A stretch of DNA of 63,192 nucleotides from Micrococcales bacterium (lineage in GTDB: Bacteria > Actinomycetota > Actinomycetes > Actinomycetales > Microbacteriaceae). This document shows, piece after piece, positions 1-8,776 of the stretch. The stretch lies in NCBI GenBank assembly GCA_947452985.1, contig CANGEU010000006.1, positions 1-63,192 on the forward strand, given 5' to 3'. Below the pieces are notes generated by a model. That model worked only from the letters and a program-made list of their open reading frames with translations. It was not told the origin of the DNA and did not search any database. Every line of letters begins with the position of its first letter. The first letter of the stretch is position 1. A program made the translations under genes and the position numbers.

Positions 1-219
1 GTTGGTGACCAAGAGTTCCGCAACCGCTCGGAAGCACGTATGCGCGAAATGCGTGAAAACGCCGGAACCGTGTTCCTGGTATCTCACAGCATGAAGTCGA
101 TCATCGACACCTGCACGCGCGTGATCTGGATCGAAAAAGGTGAACTGCGAATGGACGGCGACCCTAAAAAGGTAACCGCCGCCTATAACAAGTTCGCTGG
201 CTCGACCACCGTCGACTAA
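1..219 (+). CDS. Polysaccharide/teichoic acid export ABC transporter ATP-binding protein, C-terminal end (partial)
   Basis: The frame is open from base 1 to a TAA at 217-219, giving the last 72 residues of a protein whose start lies outside the window. It begins with VGDQEF, the segment just after the Walker B/D-loop of Wzt/TagH-type ATPases (usually AVGD.xF), followed by the H-loop context FLVSHS and the C-terminal ATPase stretch with WIEKGEL and a PKKV segment. Such ATPases power export of undecaprenyl-linked glycopolymers (wall teichoic acid or O-antigen-like chains) with a separate permease. The next gene, a glycosyltransferase, starts 3 nt downstream, so the two are probably cotranscribed, and a CDP-glycerol-type transferase follows, which fits glycopolymer export. 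The family is clear; the polymer cannot be told from this fragment. Confidence 0.85.
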   Translation, partial: VGDQEFRNRSEARMREMRENAGTVFLVSHSMKSIIDTCTRVIWIEKGELRMDGDPKKVTAAYNKFAGSTTVD

Positions 220-222
220 GCC

Positions 223-1191
223 ATGACCAAAGTCTCGGTAATCATGCCGGTGCTCAACGAAGAGCACCATTTAGCCGATGCCGTGCAGTCGGTATTAGAC
301 CAAAACTTCGACGGCGAACTTCTAATTGCACTTGGACCATCGACCGATGGAACCGATGAAGTCGCGGCCAAGTTAGCCGAAGCAGATTCTAGAATCAGGC
401 TGGTACCTAATCCTCGAGGTTTGACCACGGTCGGAATGAACCTCTGCATTCAGCAAGCCAAGCACGATGTGATCGTGCGCATCGACGCTCACAGCGAGCC
501 GGCTACGAATTACATTGTTCGTGGACTTGAGATCCTTGAAGCCAAGAAGGCCGACTTACTCGGTGGTGTTATGTCTGCCAAAGGTAAGACACTTTTCCAG
601 CGCGCGGTAGCTTGGGCCTACAACAGTCCATTCGGGCTTGGTGGGGCCACGTATCACGTTGGAGGGCAAGAAGGAGAAGCCGAGAGTGCTTATCTTGGCA
701 TCTTCCGCAAGTCGGCTCTGGAGCGAGTAGGTGGCTACGATGAATCGATTATTCGTGGCGAAGACTGGGAGTTGGCTCAGCGAATCAAGGCCAGTGGTGG
801 ATTGGTGTGGTTTAGCCCAGAACTTTCCGTTACCTACTGGCCGCGCTCGAGCTGGCGTGCGTTGGTCAAACAGTTTTACTCAACCGGCGTTTGGCGCGGC
901 GATCTAACCAAGCGCGACTCAAGCCACACCTCTTGGCGATACTTCATTCCTCCAGCACTGGTCGTTTCCCTAGTGCTCGGGGAGCTAATTGCCGCTCTTG
1001 GTTTTGGGATTGGTTGGTTGCCGTTCGTAGCCTACGTCACCGCAATTATCGGAGTTGGAGCCTTTGTGGCGAGGCTTGCTCCAGCGCCTTTGGTACTTGC
1101 GACCATGCATCTGTCCTGGGGTTTCGGCTTCATTGTGGGATTCCTAAAGGGAGCCGAAGGCACCCTCGACCGGTCTCGAGTTACCAAGTGA
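223..1191 (+). CDS. Glycosyltransferase family 2 (ExoA/succinoglycan-type) with C-terminal membrane segments
   Basis: A 322-aa GT-A fold glycosyltransferase. The N-terminus has the GT2 start VSVIMPVLNEE, then the sugar-nucleotide region with RIDAH in the DxD position (about residues 88-92), and later GEDWEL, matching the ED acceptor/catalytic-base motif of GT2 enzymes. The last 80 or so residues are hydrophobic (about 235-310) with two to three probable membrane segments, as in ExoA-like enzymes that work on lipid-linked sugars at the inner face of the membrane. It starts 3 nt after the ABC ATPase, and its TGA overlaps the GTG start of the next gene, so all three are probably one transcript. 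The role is inferred as adding a sugar to the glycopolymer that the upstream transporter exports; the sugar is unknown. Confidence 0.88.
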   Translation: MTKVSVIMPVLNEEHHLADAVQSVLDQNFDGELLIALGPSTDGTDEVAAKLAEADSRIRLVPNPRGLTTVGMNLCIQQAKHDVIVRIDAHSEPATNYIVRGLEILEAKKADLLGGVMSAKGKTLFQRAVAWAYNSPFGLGGATYHVGGQEGEAESAYLGIFRKSALERVGGYDESIIRGEDWELAQRIKASGGLVWFSPELSVTYWPRSSWRALVKQFYSTGVWRGDLTKRDSSHTSWRYFIPPALVVSLVLGELIAALGFGIGWLPFVAYVTAIIGVGAFVARLAPAPLVLATMHLSWGFGFIVGFLKGAEGTLDRSRVTK

Positions 1192-2363
1192 ACCTAAAGG
1201 CTTATTCACCAACCCGAATCATCGGCGCACTTCGTCGTCGTGGGCTCGCCTATGTGCGAAAGCTGCAGTATCAGCCGGGCAAGTTGGCCATTCAAAAGGG
1301 TGTGGTGCTGTTTGACTCGTTCAACGGCAAGGTCATTGGCGATAACCCGCTGGACATCTTTTTGGAATTACAAAAAGTTCGCCCAGATTTGAAGTTTTAC
1401 TGGACAATCGGTGCTGGTACTAAGGCCCCAGCCGGTGCTACAGGAGTTCGCTTCGAGAGCAAGCAGTGGCTAGACCTATTGGCCTCGGCTGAGTACATTG
1501 TTGCCAATACCTCACTACCTTGGTACTTCCGCAAGGTCGTCGGGCAAACCTATTTGCAGACCTGGCACGGAACTCCGTTGAAGCGGTTGGCTCACGACAT
1601 TCCACCTGGCTCGCTAACCAAGAGTTACCTAGACACCATGGACCGTGAGGCTGCCGCCTGGGACTACCTGATTAGTCCAAGCCCATTCTGCTCAGAGGTC
1701 TTGCCGCGAGCTTTCGGTTACAGCGGGGAGGTTTTGGAAACCGGGTATCCTCGCAACGACCGCTTGACCGCGCACTCGGCTGAAGATCGTCAGAGAATTC
1801 GAGAGTCACTTGGCGTTACCGATTCCAAGACTGTCCTGATTTTGTATGCACCGACCTGGCGCGACTATCAGCGAACCGCGACCGGTAATTGGGATTTGGT
1901 TAGTTACCTAGAGCCAGAGATAAAGCTGCCAGAGGGTTTCCAAATTATGTTCCGCGGTCACACCAACACCCACAACGTGAACTCGGCCAAGGCGGCCGGG
2001 ACATCACTGGATGTCACCCGGTACCCAGACGTGACCGAGCTTTACATAGCCGCTGACGTGCTGATCACCGATTTCTCTTCGGTGATGTTCGACTTTTCGG
2101 TCACCGGAAAGCCGATCATCTTCTTGGCACCGGATCTCGAGCGCTACCGCGCTGAACGAGGCTTTTACTTCGACTTTGAGAAGGAAGCCCCTGGCCCGAT
2201 TTTGAAGACCGAGGCGCAGGTTCTGGAGACTCTTGGCAAACTCCCAGAAACCGCGAAAACGTTCCAGAGCGCTTATAAACACTGGCAAGCCAAGTTCAAT
2301 GGTTTGGAAGACGGCAAGGCTTCTGGGCGGGTAGTTACTGCTATTTGGGGCTCTCGCCAATAG
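1188..2363 (+). CDS. CDP-glycerol glycerophosphotransferase family protein (TagB/TagF-like)
   Basis: A 391-aa protein. The open frame extends further upstream but only inside the preceding gene; I choose GTG at 1188 because it overlaps that gene's stop (GTGA), a usual coupling signal. Hallmarks of the Glyphos_transf family are visible: LQTWHGTPLKRL (catalytic His region, about residues 130-140), LYAPTWRD (about 222), FRGHTN (about 255) and DVLITDFSSVMFDF (about 288-300), the CDP-binding SS motif. These enzymes transfer glycerol- or ribitol-phosphate from CDP-linked donors to teichoic-acid-like chains at the membrane. Its position after an ABC exporter ATPase and a GT2 supports a role in wall glycopolymer synthesis. 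Whether it primes or polymerises, and on what alcohol, cannot be told here. Confidence 0.88.
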   Translation: MNLKAYSPTRIIGALRRRGLAYVRKLQYQPGKLAIQKGVVLFDSFNGKVIGDNPLDIFLELQKVRPDLKFYWTIGAGTKAPAGATGVRFESKQWLDLLASAEYIVANTSLPWYFRKVVGQTYLQTWHGTPLKRLAHDIPPGSLTKSYLDTMDREAAAWDYLISPSPFCSEVLPRAFGYSGEVLETGYPRNDRLTAHSAEDRQRIRESLGVTDSKTVLILYAPTWRDYQRTATGNWDLVSYLEPEIKLPEGFQIMFRGHTNTHNVNSAKAAGTSLDVTRYPDVTELYIAADVLITDFSSVMFDFSVTGKPIIFLAPDLERYRAERGFYFDFEKEAPGPILKTEAQVLETLGKLPETAKTFQSAYKHWQAKFNGLEDGKASGRVVTAIWGSRQ

Positions 2364-2400
2364 GCTTATATCGGTAGTCCTAAAGATTGCGAGGACGAGG

Positions 2401-2856
2401 ATGAAACACAAATATTCAATTGCTGGCGTGGCCCTATTCGCTGCCCTAACCCTGAGCGGTTGCAGCATGTTTTATCCGAACCCAACTCCCAAGCCAACTC
2501 CTACAGTGACTCCAACCGAAACTCCGACACCCACTCCAACCGTGGACCCTGGCCTCGCGAAAGTAGACATCGGAATCATTGACTCTTCGGCGTATCTAGA
2601 CAACGGCTATGTTGAGGTCGTTGCGGAAGCTTTGAAGGTTTTAGAAGACGACGGCAAATGCACGCTGACTTTAACGCAGGGCAAGACAGTACAGACCGTA
2701 ACCGTTGATGCTGTGCAAAATGTGAACTCCACCGTTTGTGCCTCAATGCAGGTGCCAATCAGCAACTTCAAGGCAACCGACATCAAATACTCGGTGACCT
2801 ACCTTTCCAGTAAGTCCAGTGGCACCTCGGCGTCCGGAACAATTCAGATCCAGTAA
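2401..2856 (+). CDS. Secreted lipoprotein with Pro/Thr-rich linker, unknown function
   Basis: A 151-aa protein starting at ATG 2401, preceded by a good ribosome site (GAGGACGAGG). The N-terminus is a lipoprotein signal with lipobox LSGC (lipidated Cys21). It is followed by a low-complexity Thr/Pro linker (about residues 28-50) and a roughly 95-aa C-terminal domain with two cysteines, reading like a small beta-sandwich (LTLTQGKTVQTVTVDA, YSVTYLSS). I do not recognise the domain. The TAA stop overlaps the ATG of the 1157-aa lysozyme-like protein by one base, so they are translationally coupled and probably act together at the cell surface. The linker suggests the domain is held off the membrane within the wall. 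Confidence 0.8.
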   Translation: MKHKYSIAGVALFAALTLSGCSMFYPNPTPKPTPTVTPTETPTPTPTVDPGLAKVDIGIIDSSAYLDNGYVEVVAEALKVLEDDGKCTLTLTQGKTVQTVTVDAVQNVNSTVCASMQVPISNFKATDIKYSVTYLSSKSSGTSASGTIQIQ

Positions 2857-5800
2857 TGAATCGTCGCTGGCAACACATCGTAGGGGCGGCAGTTTCGGTA
2901 CTGCTTGCCTTTGTTGGGCTGGTTGCAACCTCGTCAACCAGTGACGCACTCAGCGGTGCGACGTTCAAGCCAGGCCTCATTATTTCCGACACCGTCTTCT
3001 TCGATTACGGCACCATGTCGGCGTCCAAGATTCAATCGTTCTTGGAAAGCAAAGTTCCGGTCTGTACCGATAACGATGGCGGGCCAAAGTGTTTGCGCAA
3101 TTACACGGAAACAGTGGTTGGTTCGGTTGCGATTCGCAGTAATTTGCACGACTACAACTTGCACCTTTGTGACACCGTGCCAGCATCGAATACCCCGATC
3201 GCTGCCTCGACCATCATTTACCAGGTGGCGGTTGCCTGCAAGATCAACCCTCAGGTGTTGCTGGTCACGCTTCAAAAAGAGCAGGGCTTGGTTGGCGCCG
3301 CCGACCCAACAACCTATATGTATAAGGCGGCCATGGGTTACGGTTGCCCAGACAGCGCACCTCAGGTTTGTGGTCAAGACTCAAACCAAACGTCTCGATT
3401 GTTCTGGCAGCTCTACCGCGCAGCCTGGCAGCTCAAGTACTACGGACACCCTCAGGGAACCATTAAGTATTACCGACCTGGCGCAGTGCACAACATTCAA
3501 TACCACCCAAAAACTTCGTGTGGCAAAAAGGGTGTCTACATTGAGAGCCAAGCCACCGCCAACCTTTACTACTACACGCCTTATCAGCCCAATGCGGCAG
3601 CCCTTGCCAACCTCGGTGGAACCGGCGACAGCTGCAGTGCCTACGGAAACCGAAACTTCTGGCGCTATTTCTGGTCGTGGTTTGGTAATCCAACCATTGG
3701 TGTGAACCTGATTCGCTCGGCAACCGATGCGAATGGTGCGAACTACTTGGTAAACCTTGAAGCCAACATTCGTTACCGAATTCCAACCGACTCGGTCTTG
3801 ACCGACTACAAGACGCTTGGAGCCGTGGGCGAGCACTCCAACACCTTCGTGAATAGCTTCACAGATGGCGGTGATTTGGGTTCCATTGTGGCCGACAAAT
3901 TGGGCACGCACTATTTGATCAGTTCTGGAGCCAAGTTCAAGCTAGCGAATGCTGCTCAGGCAACCGCACTGGGTCTTACCTGGGACAACGCCCCGGTCTT
4001 GACCGACCCTCAAATCACCACCTTCCCGAATCTAGTGTTTGCTAAGTCGCCAACCACCGACAAGGTATATCTACTCCAGGGCGCCACCAAGGCTCCGGTT
4101 GAAAGTGTCGAGTTGTTGAAGGCACTGAGTGTGATGGGTGCCACTGGAATCGTCAAGGACTCAATCTTGGATGGCTTCACAATGACGACACCGGTCAACG
4201 ACTTGGTTCAGGATTCCAGCGGAGTTCGCTACGACATCCAAGACGGTCAGAAGATTTTGATTCCAACCGAAGCTCTGGCAACAGCCATTGGACGTCAGTG
4301 GAGTACCGCGACGGTCATCGACACGGCGTCGCTTTCAAAAATCACCACTGCCGCCTTCCTGTCGGGTCCCACGCCCAACAGCAAATACTTCCTCAGCGGA
4401 GGATCCAAGCACCTTTCTAACCCAGTTATGGCAACCGCAATGGCCAAGTTCGGAAGTACGGCCAAGGTGTCGGCAGACTATCTCAGCAAGTTCACAACCG
4501 GAGTTGCGCTGGGATCACTTCTAAAAACGAGCACCGATACCTGGTACATCAGCAACAATCAGAGGTTCAAGGTCACTTCAGCTCAGGCCGCAGTCATTGG
4601 TAAAGACGTTGCTTCGGCCGTGTTGGCGACCACAACGCAGCTTGCAACTATTCCGGCGCCAATTCTCATGAAGAGCTCGGCTACGGGAACTGTCTACCTG
4701 GTAGACGACTACACCGATCGCTATCCACTGGCTGCAAGTCAACTCTCGAACTACACCAGCCTGGGCGAGACCGGAGTGGTTCCGGCGGCTTACCTTTCAT
4801 CGTTCTCAACGAAGTCAGACCCAGGTCGGTTTGTGAACTGCATCACTGATAACCAGCACTACTACTTGGTTGGGTCCAAGCGCTACCGCGTAGCCGATGC
4901 TGCAACCGCCAAGGCGATTGCTCCGGCAATTTTCACCGAAACCGATGTATTCGGTTCGTTGCCTACTCTTACCACTGCCGAACTTTCCAAATACACCGTG
5001 GGAAGCACCACAAGCTATGTCACGACTTACACAAAGTCCGCGACGGCAAACTACTTGATTGAGAATGGCAAACGCCGACAGGTTCTGGACACCGCAAGTA
5101 TCACAGCAGCGCTCACCACCGTTCCGGCTGCGAGTGTTCTAGGTGCCGCAAACTTCAGTAACTTGCCGCTTGGCACTCCGATTGTTGCCGACAACAGCTT
5201 GTTCAAGAATTCCTCTAGCGGCGGTTACGGTGTTTATGTTTCCGGAACCTACTACCCGCTTCCAACGGCGCTTTACAACGACATCAAGGCTTCGACCGCT
5301 TGGCGTTTCAGTCGTTCGACCGGAACGCTAGCAACAGAATCGGTGGCCAAACTAACTCAGGGTGCAACGCTGGCTCCGCTGGTTTTGGTCGGTGGTAATG
5401 GATTCCTACTATCCTCCTCGGGCAAGCAGTCGATAACCGATATTCGAAACGTCATCGCCAGCCCGCCGAGCCTGCCAGCAGCGGTTGCCGCAAGGATAGA
5501 TGCCTCCACCGAGCCTGCACTAACAACGCCGTTTGTGGTGAAGGCGGCTGCGGCTACTGCGCCTGCCTACCTAATCGGAAATACCGTCAAGCGTCAAACT
5601 TTTGATGCAGCCGAAACCACCGCGATCCTCCCGCTTTTGGCGAACACCAATGTGCTGACTTGGCCGCAGTCGGCCATCGACGCGGTTGCCACTGGCACCA
5701 CCGTCATCGCTCCAGCCAGCGTTGTCAAGGTTAAAGAGTCGGGCAACCTATATCTAGTCGATGGTTGGGCTAAGGGTTTGAGGGTTACCGCTAAGGTTGC

Positions 5801-6329
5801 CGCAGCCTTTGGTGTTACTTCACCAAAGGTGGTCACACGAGCCCAGCTGGTTGGCTATAACACCGCAGGGCTGATGGATTGGCAGAAAGTTGTCTGTGGA
5901 GCGAACACCTATTTAGTTGATAGTGGAGCACTGCTGCAGATCGATGCCAATTCCCTGACTCAATGGCCAGGTACTGGTGCGACGCTGGATTCCAAAACCT
6001 GCACGCGCTTGGCACCAAACTCTAATCACGTTGGCACTCTGGTTGCTTTTGGAACCAAGAAATACAAATTGGCCGATAAGAAGTTGCGTCTGATTCGCAC
6101 GCCGGCCGAATACACCACGCTCTCAAATGGCCAAACTCCGGCGGCACTGGTCTCTGGAGATCTGATTGCAGCACTACCGAAGGGAAACCCAACCAGTTAC
6201 CTGGTCGTTGCCAAGGACACCCTTTACTCGGTTGCGGTGAAGTTCAAGACAACCAGAGCAATCTTGCGAAGCCTGAATAGTTTGACCACCGACAAGCTCA
6301 CCGTGGGTCAGGCTCTGATTCTGCCTTAG
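2856..6329 (+). CDS. Large secreted protein: lysozyme-like N-terminal domain, tandem ~75-aa repeats, C-terminal LysM
   Basis: A 1157-aa exported protein with a signal peptide (about residues 1-31, ending near SDA). Residues about 40-280 form a Cys- and aromatic-rich domain seen in many actinobacterial secreted proteins annotated hemagglutinin or lysozyme-like. It contains LLVTLQKEQGL (Glu142, a candidate catalytic acid in a goose-lysozyme-type helix) and AMGYGCPD. From about 285 to 1105 there are roughly ten degenerate repeats with the pattern YLV..G.K+.V.....A.A.G...V......L, often spaced 70-80 residues. The last 45 residues are a LysM domain (SYLVVAKDTLYSVAVKF, ending GQALILP) that should bind peptidoglycan. 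It is coupled to the upstream lipoprotein (1-nt overlap) and convergent with the polymerase-like gene, sharing the bases TTAG. Wall hydrolase or adhesin is inferred; catalytic activity is unproven. Confidence 0.82.
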   Translation: MNRRWQHIVGAAVSVLLAFVGLVATSSTSDALSGATFKPGLIISDTVFFDYGTMSASKIQSFLESKVPVCTDNDGGPKCLRNYTETVVGSVAIRSNLHDYNLHLCDTVPASNTPIAASTIIYQVAVACKINPQVLLVTLQKEQGLVGAADPTTYMYKAAMGYGCPDSAPQVCGQDSNQTSRLFWQLYRAAWQLKYYGHPQGTIKYYRPGAVHNIQYHPKTSCGKKGVYIESQATANLYYYTPYQPNAAALANLGGTGDSCSAYGNRNFWRYFWSWFGNPTIGVNLIRSATDANGANYLVNLEANIRYRIPTDSVLTDYKTLGAVGEHSNTFVNSFTDGGDLGSIVADKLGTHYLISSGAKFKLANAAQATALGLTWDNAPVLTDPQITTFPNLVFAKSPTTDKVYLLQGATKAPVESVELLKALSVMGATGIVKDSILDGFTMTTPVNDLVQDSSGVRYDIQDGQKILIPTEALATAIGRQWSTATVIDTASLSKITTAAFLSGPTPNSKYFLSGGSKHLSNPVMATAMAKFGSTAKVSADYLSKFTTGVALGSLLKTSTDTWYISNNQRFKVTSAQAAVIGKDVASAVLATTTQLATIPAPILMKSSATGTVYLVDDYTDRYPLAASQLSNYTSLGETGVVPAAYLSSFSTKSDPGRFVNCITDNQHYYLVGSKRYRVADAATAKAIAPAIFTETDVFGSLPTLTTAELSKYTVGSTTSYVTTYTKSATANYLIENGKRRQVLDTASITAALTTVPAASVLGAANFSNLPLGTPIVADNSLFKNSSSGGYGVYVSGTYYPLPTALYNDIKASTAWRFSRSTGTLATESVAKLTQGATLAPLVLVGGNGFLLSSSGKQSITDIRNVIASPPSLPAAVAARIDASTEPALTTPFVVKAAAATAPAYLIGNTVKRQTFDAAETTAILPLLANTNVLTWPQSAIDAVATGTTVIAPASVVKVKESGNLYLVDGWAKGLRVTAKVAAAFGVTSPKVVTRAQLVGYNTAGLMDWQKVVCGANTYLVDSGALLQIDANSLTQWPGTGATLDSKTCTRLAPNSNHVGTLVAFGTKKYKLADKKLRLIRTPAEYTTLSNGQTPAALVSGDLIAALPKGNPTSYLVVAKDTLYSVAVKFKTTRAILRSLNSLTTDKLTVGQALILP

Positions 6330-7681
6330 CGCTGGGCAAGTCGCTTCAAGCGTGCACGCTTCGGGGTGCGTCCTAGCGGTTCCAAAAACTCTGCCGGTTC
6401 TTGAACCTTGACGGCAAAGAGCACCAAGATCACCCAACCGATTTCAACCAAAATGCGACTTTCGGTCAGATTTTGGGTAACGATCCCATCGAACACCAAA
6501 ATCGGCCAAAGATAAAGTGGGCTGGTGTGGCGCACGGCTAGGCGCCAAAGGCGCACAAAGGTCATGCCGACCAAGAGAATAAATAGTCCGAGTCCAACAA
6601 TTCCCAACTGCATCCAGACATCCAAAAATGCATTGTGCGCTTGGAAATAGGGAACGTGGTTGATTACAACTAAACCCTTGTATGGTTCAACCCAAGGCAC
6701 CCAGTACGACGACCAACCCCAGCCCTGCAGCGGTCGCTGATCGATTAGGTGAAGCACGATTTTCCAAATCTTGGTGCGTCCAGTCATGTCTGGTGATTTA
6801 CCAATCAGGCTGAAGATTGCTGCACGGTAGGTGAGCACTAGCAGTGCTGCAGTGCCAATCGCACCCCAAGCCACTCGGTAGTAACGGTGTCTGGTGTCTC
6901 GATCTTTTCCTTCGACGGCAATCGAAACTACTGCGGCTGCGACCACCGCGGCCAGAGCGAAACCGATGCTAGCTGAACGCGAAAGCACCAGCATTGGAAT
7001 CGCTGCCAGAAAGCTGAGTGAACTAATTAGGCGGGTGGTGGTGTTTGCTGCGACCTCAATTGAGAAAACCACGAGTGCGATCATGGCCATGTAGGCAAGC
7101 ATGTTCGAGTTGCCAACGATGCCCTGAATGCGATCGTTTGTAAACAGGTTGCCCTGCGTCCAGTAGAAGGCAACGGCCGGTGGGTGATCTCCGTCGTAGT
7201 TAGGGAAGAACGGTTCGATTGGTCCACGGACCACAAGCGCCGCAAAAAGTTCGAAAAGCACCGACGAAAACAGGATGCCGCGAAGGGTGCCGGCGAAGAG
7301 TCTGAGAATTTCGCGCCAATTAAAAGCCGTTGCCAAGAAAATGGCGAAGGACGACGTGGCTAGCTGAACTAGTGCCGCGCCAAAACTGACCACCTGATAG
7401 TTCGACCAAAGCGAACCAACCAGCATTAGGGCAAGGATGGCCGTGAGCGGCCAGGGCACGCGCTTGAAGGTTGACTTCCAATCGGCACGGAACAGCTGAA
7501 CCAGGACGGCTACCAGCAGAACTCCAAGTGCAATGCCCCAACCCAGCCAGCCGATGGCGTAGCGAATTGCATCTCCACCCATGAGGATGGCTAAAGCCGC
7601 GTAGGCGGTTATGAACCTGGTTCGGTAACCGGCTGAAGAGCGGTCAACGACGATTCGAACGGAAGTTGTGATTGGTTCCAT
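6326..7681 (-). CDS. O-antigen ligase/polymerase-like membrane protein (Wzy/WaaL family)
   Basis: A 451-aa polytopic membrane protein with about ten to twelve hydrophobic segments and the large periplasmic-type loop typical of Wzy_C/O-antigen ligase proteins (about residues 290-345). That loop contains GRTKIWKIVLHLIDQRPLQGWG and later HNAFLDVWMQLGIVG; the GR..+W and H.N+.L motifs are characteristic. These proteins polymerise or ligate lipid-linked glycans outside the membrane. It starts 3 nt after galE ends, with which it forms a leftward operon, so a galactose-containing surface glycan is plausible. It is convergent with the LysM protein and the two stops share the four bases TTAG. The start ATG at 7681 follows a weak purine stretch. 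Polymerase versus ligase cannot be distinguished. Confidence 0.85.
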   Translation of the reverse strand: MEPITTSVRIVVDRSSAGYRTRFITAYAALAILMGGDAIRYAIGWLGWGIALGVLLVAVLVQLFRADWKSTFKRVPWPLTAILALMLVGSLWSNYQVVSFGAALVQLATSSFAIFLATAFNWREILRLFAGTLRGILFSSVLFELFAALVVRGPIEPFFPNYDGDHPPAVAFYWTQGNLFTNDRIQGIVGNSNMLAYMAMIALVVFSIEVAANTTTRLISSLSFLAAIPMLVLSRSASIGFALAAVVAAAVVSIAVEGKDRDTRHRYYRVAWGAIGTAALLVLTYRAAIFSLIGKSPDMTGRTKIWKIVLHLIDQRPLQGWGWSSYWVPWVEPYKGLVVINHVPYFQAHNAFLDVWMQLGIVGLGLFILLVGMTFVRLWRLAVRHTSPLYLWPILVFDGIVTQNLTESRILVEIGWVILVLFAVKVQEPAEFLEPLGRTPKRARLKRLAQR

Positions 7682-7684
7682 CTA

Positions 7685-8644
7685 CTAGCCCAGTGCTTTC
7701 CACACCGAGGCGATGATGTCTTGAAGATTGTGCCGGGCTCGCCAGTGGAGCACCGTCTCAATTCGGGAGACGTCGGCGCAGAGAAATGCTGGGTCACCAG
7801 CGCGTCGCGGTTCAATGTCCGGAGTGATTTCTTTGCCAGTAACGGAAGCCACGGTATTGATTACCTCGAGAACGCTCGAGCCCTCACCTGTACCTACGTT
7901 GAACACGTCGAATTCGCGTTCGGCGCCATCTAGGTAGTCGAGCGCACTCAGGTGTGCTTCTGCCAAATCCAATACGTGAACATAGTCGCGGACGCAGGTG
8001 CCGTCTTTGGTTGGCCAGTCGTTTCCGAAAACCTTTGGGGCTTTGCCTTCAGCAAGTGACTTGAAAATAATTGGGACCAGGTTTGCGATCTGAGTATCAA
8101 CGAGGTCGTCCCAGCCGGTGCCGGCAACGTTGAAATAGCGCAGGGAAACTTCACGAAGCCCCCAATCGGCTGCTGCTGCCTGAGCTAGGTGCTCGCCGTC
8201 TAGCTTGGTCTGACCGTAGGGATTGATTGGTTTGCAGTCGAAGTCTTCGTTTACCTGATCAGCATCTGGGATGCCGTATGTGGCGGCCGATGATGAAAAT
8301 ACCAACTTGTCGACAGAGGCTTCCTTCATTGCGGCTAAAAGATTCTCAAGTCCGCCAACATTTTGTTCCTGATACCAGTCCGGCCGCTCAACCGATTCGC
8401 CTACCTTTTTACGGGCAGCTAAATGCACTACTGAGGTGACGTCAAAGTTCTTGAATGTTTCAACTAATTTGTCTTTGGCACCGACGGTGGCAAGGTCCAG
8501 CTGCACCAGGGGAGTGTCTCCAATTCTGGAGGCAATTCCCTCGCTCAGGTCGTCAACGACGACCACGGCATCACCGCGGTTCGCAAGCAATCGAACGACA
8601 TGAGAGCCGATGTATCCCGCGCCGCCAGTCACTAGTACAGTCAT
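7685..8644 (-). CDS. galE: UDP-glucose 4-epimerase
   Basis: A 319-aa short-chain dehydrogenase/reductase that interconverts UDP-glucose and UDP-galactose in the cytoplasm. The NAD-binding glycine motif TGGAGYIG is at residues 5-12, SSAATYG carries the catalytic Ser region, and PYGQTK is the YxxxK catalytic pair. RYFNVAG and a C-terminal GTGEGSSV also match GalE. I start at the ATG at 8644: it gives the normal N-terminus (MTVLVTGG) and normal length, and it is preceded on the coding strand by TAGGCT followed by 7 nt, the layout of a leaderless promoter. An in-frame extension upstream to 8731 adds 29 residues with no family match. It is the first gene of a leftward pair with the O-antigen-ligase-like gene and divergent from whiB2. 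Confidence 0.93.
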   Translation of the reverse strand: MTVLVTGGAGYIGSHVVRLLANRGDAVVVVDDLSEGIASRIGDTPLVQLDLATVGAKDKLVETFKNFDVTSVVHLAARKKVGESVERPDWYQEQNVGGLENLLAAMKEASVDKLVFSSSAATYGIPDADQVNEDFDCKPINPYGQTKLDGEHLAQAAAADWGLREVSLRYFNVAGTGWDDLVDTQIANLVPIIFKSLAEGKAPKVFGNDWPTKDGTCVRDYVHVLDLAEAHLSALDYLDGAEREFDVFNVGTGEGSSVLEVINTVASVTGKEITPDIEPRRAGDPAFLCADVSRIETVLHWRARHNLQDIIASVWKALG

Positions 8645-8651
8645 AGGGTTC

Positions 8652-8657
8652 AGCCTA
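8652..8657 (-). promoter_or_regulatory. Candidate -10 of a leaderless galE promoter
   Basis: On the minus strand TAGGCT is followed by 7 nt and then the galE ATG, so transcription would begin at or next to the start codon. No purine-rich ribosome site is visible, consistent with leaderless translation. A possible -35 (TTGAAG) lies 19 nt further upstream, slightly long. The same hexamer precedes bcp and the VOC gene at nearly the same distance. Confidence 0.4.
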
Positions 8658-8702
8658 CCAAAGGGGTCAAATGAGGCTTCAAGCGAAGGTTTAAAGTTCG
8701 AT

Positions 8703-8731
8703 TTCGCAATTTGGGAATTTGGTAATAACAT
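8703..8731 (+). promoter_or_regulatory. Candidate whiB2 promoter (-35 TTCGCA, -10 TAACAT, 17-nt spacer)
   Basis: In the short divergent galE/whiB2 spacer, TTCGCA at 8703-8708 and TAACAT at 8726-8731 are separated by exactly 17 nt. The predicted start of transcription lies about 40 nt before the whiB2 ATG. This is pattern matching only. Confidence 0.3.
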
Positions 8732-8776
8732 GGCTGTAATTACAACGGCGTTAGTTCGCCAAAAGATTGGGTAAAG

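Noticed and set aside
891-1187. N-terminal extension of the CDP-glycerol transferase-like gene
   Set aside because: This stretch lies within the GT2 gene in another frame and has no transferase similarity; the GTGA overlap at 1188 is a better start.
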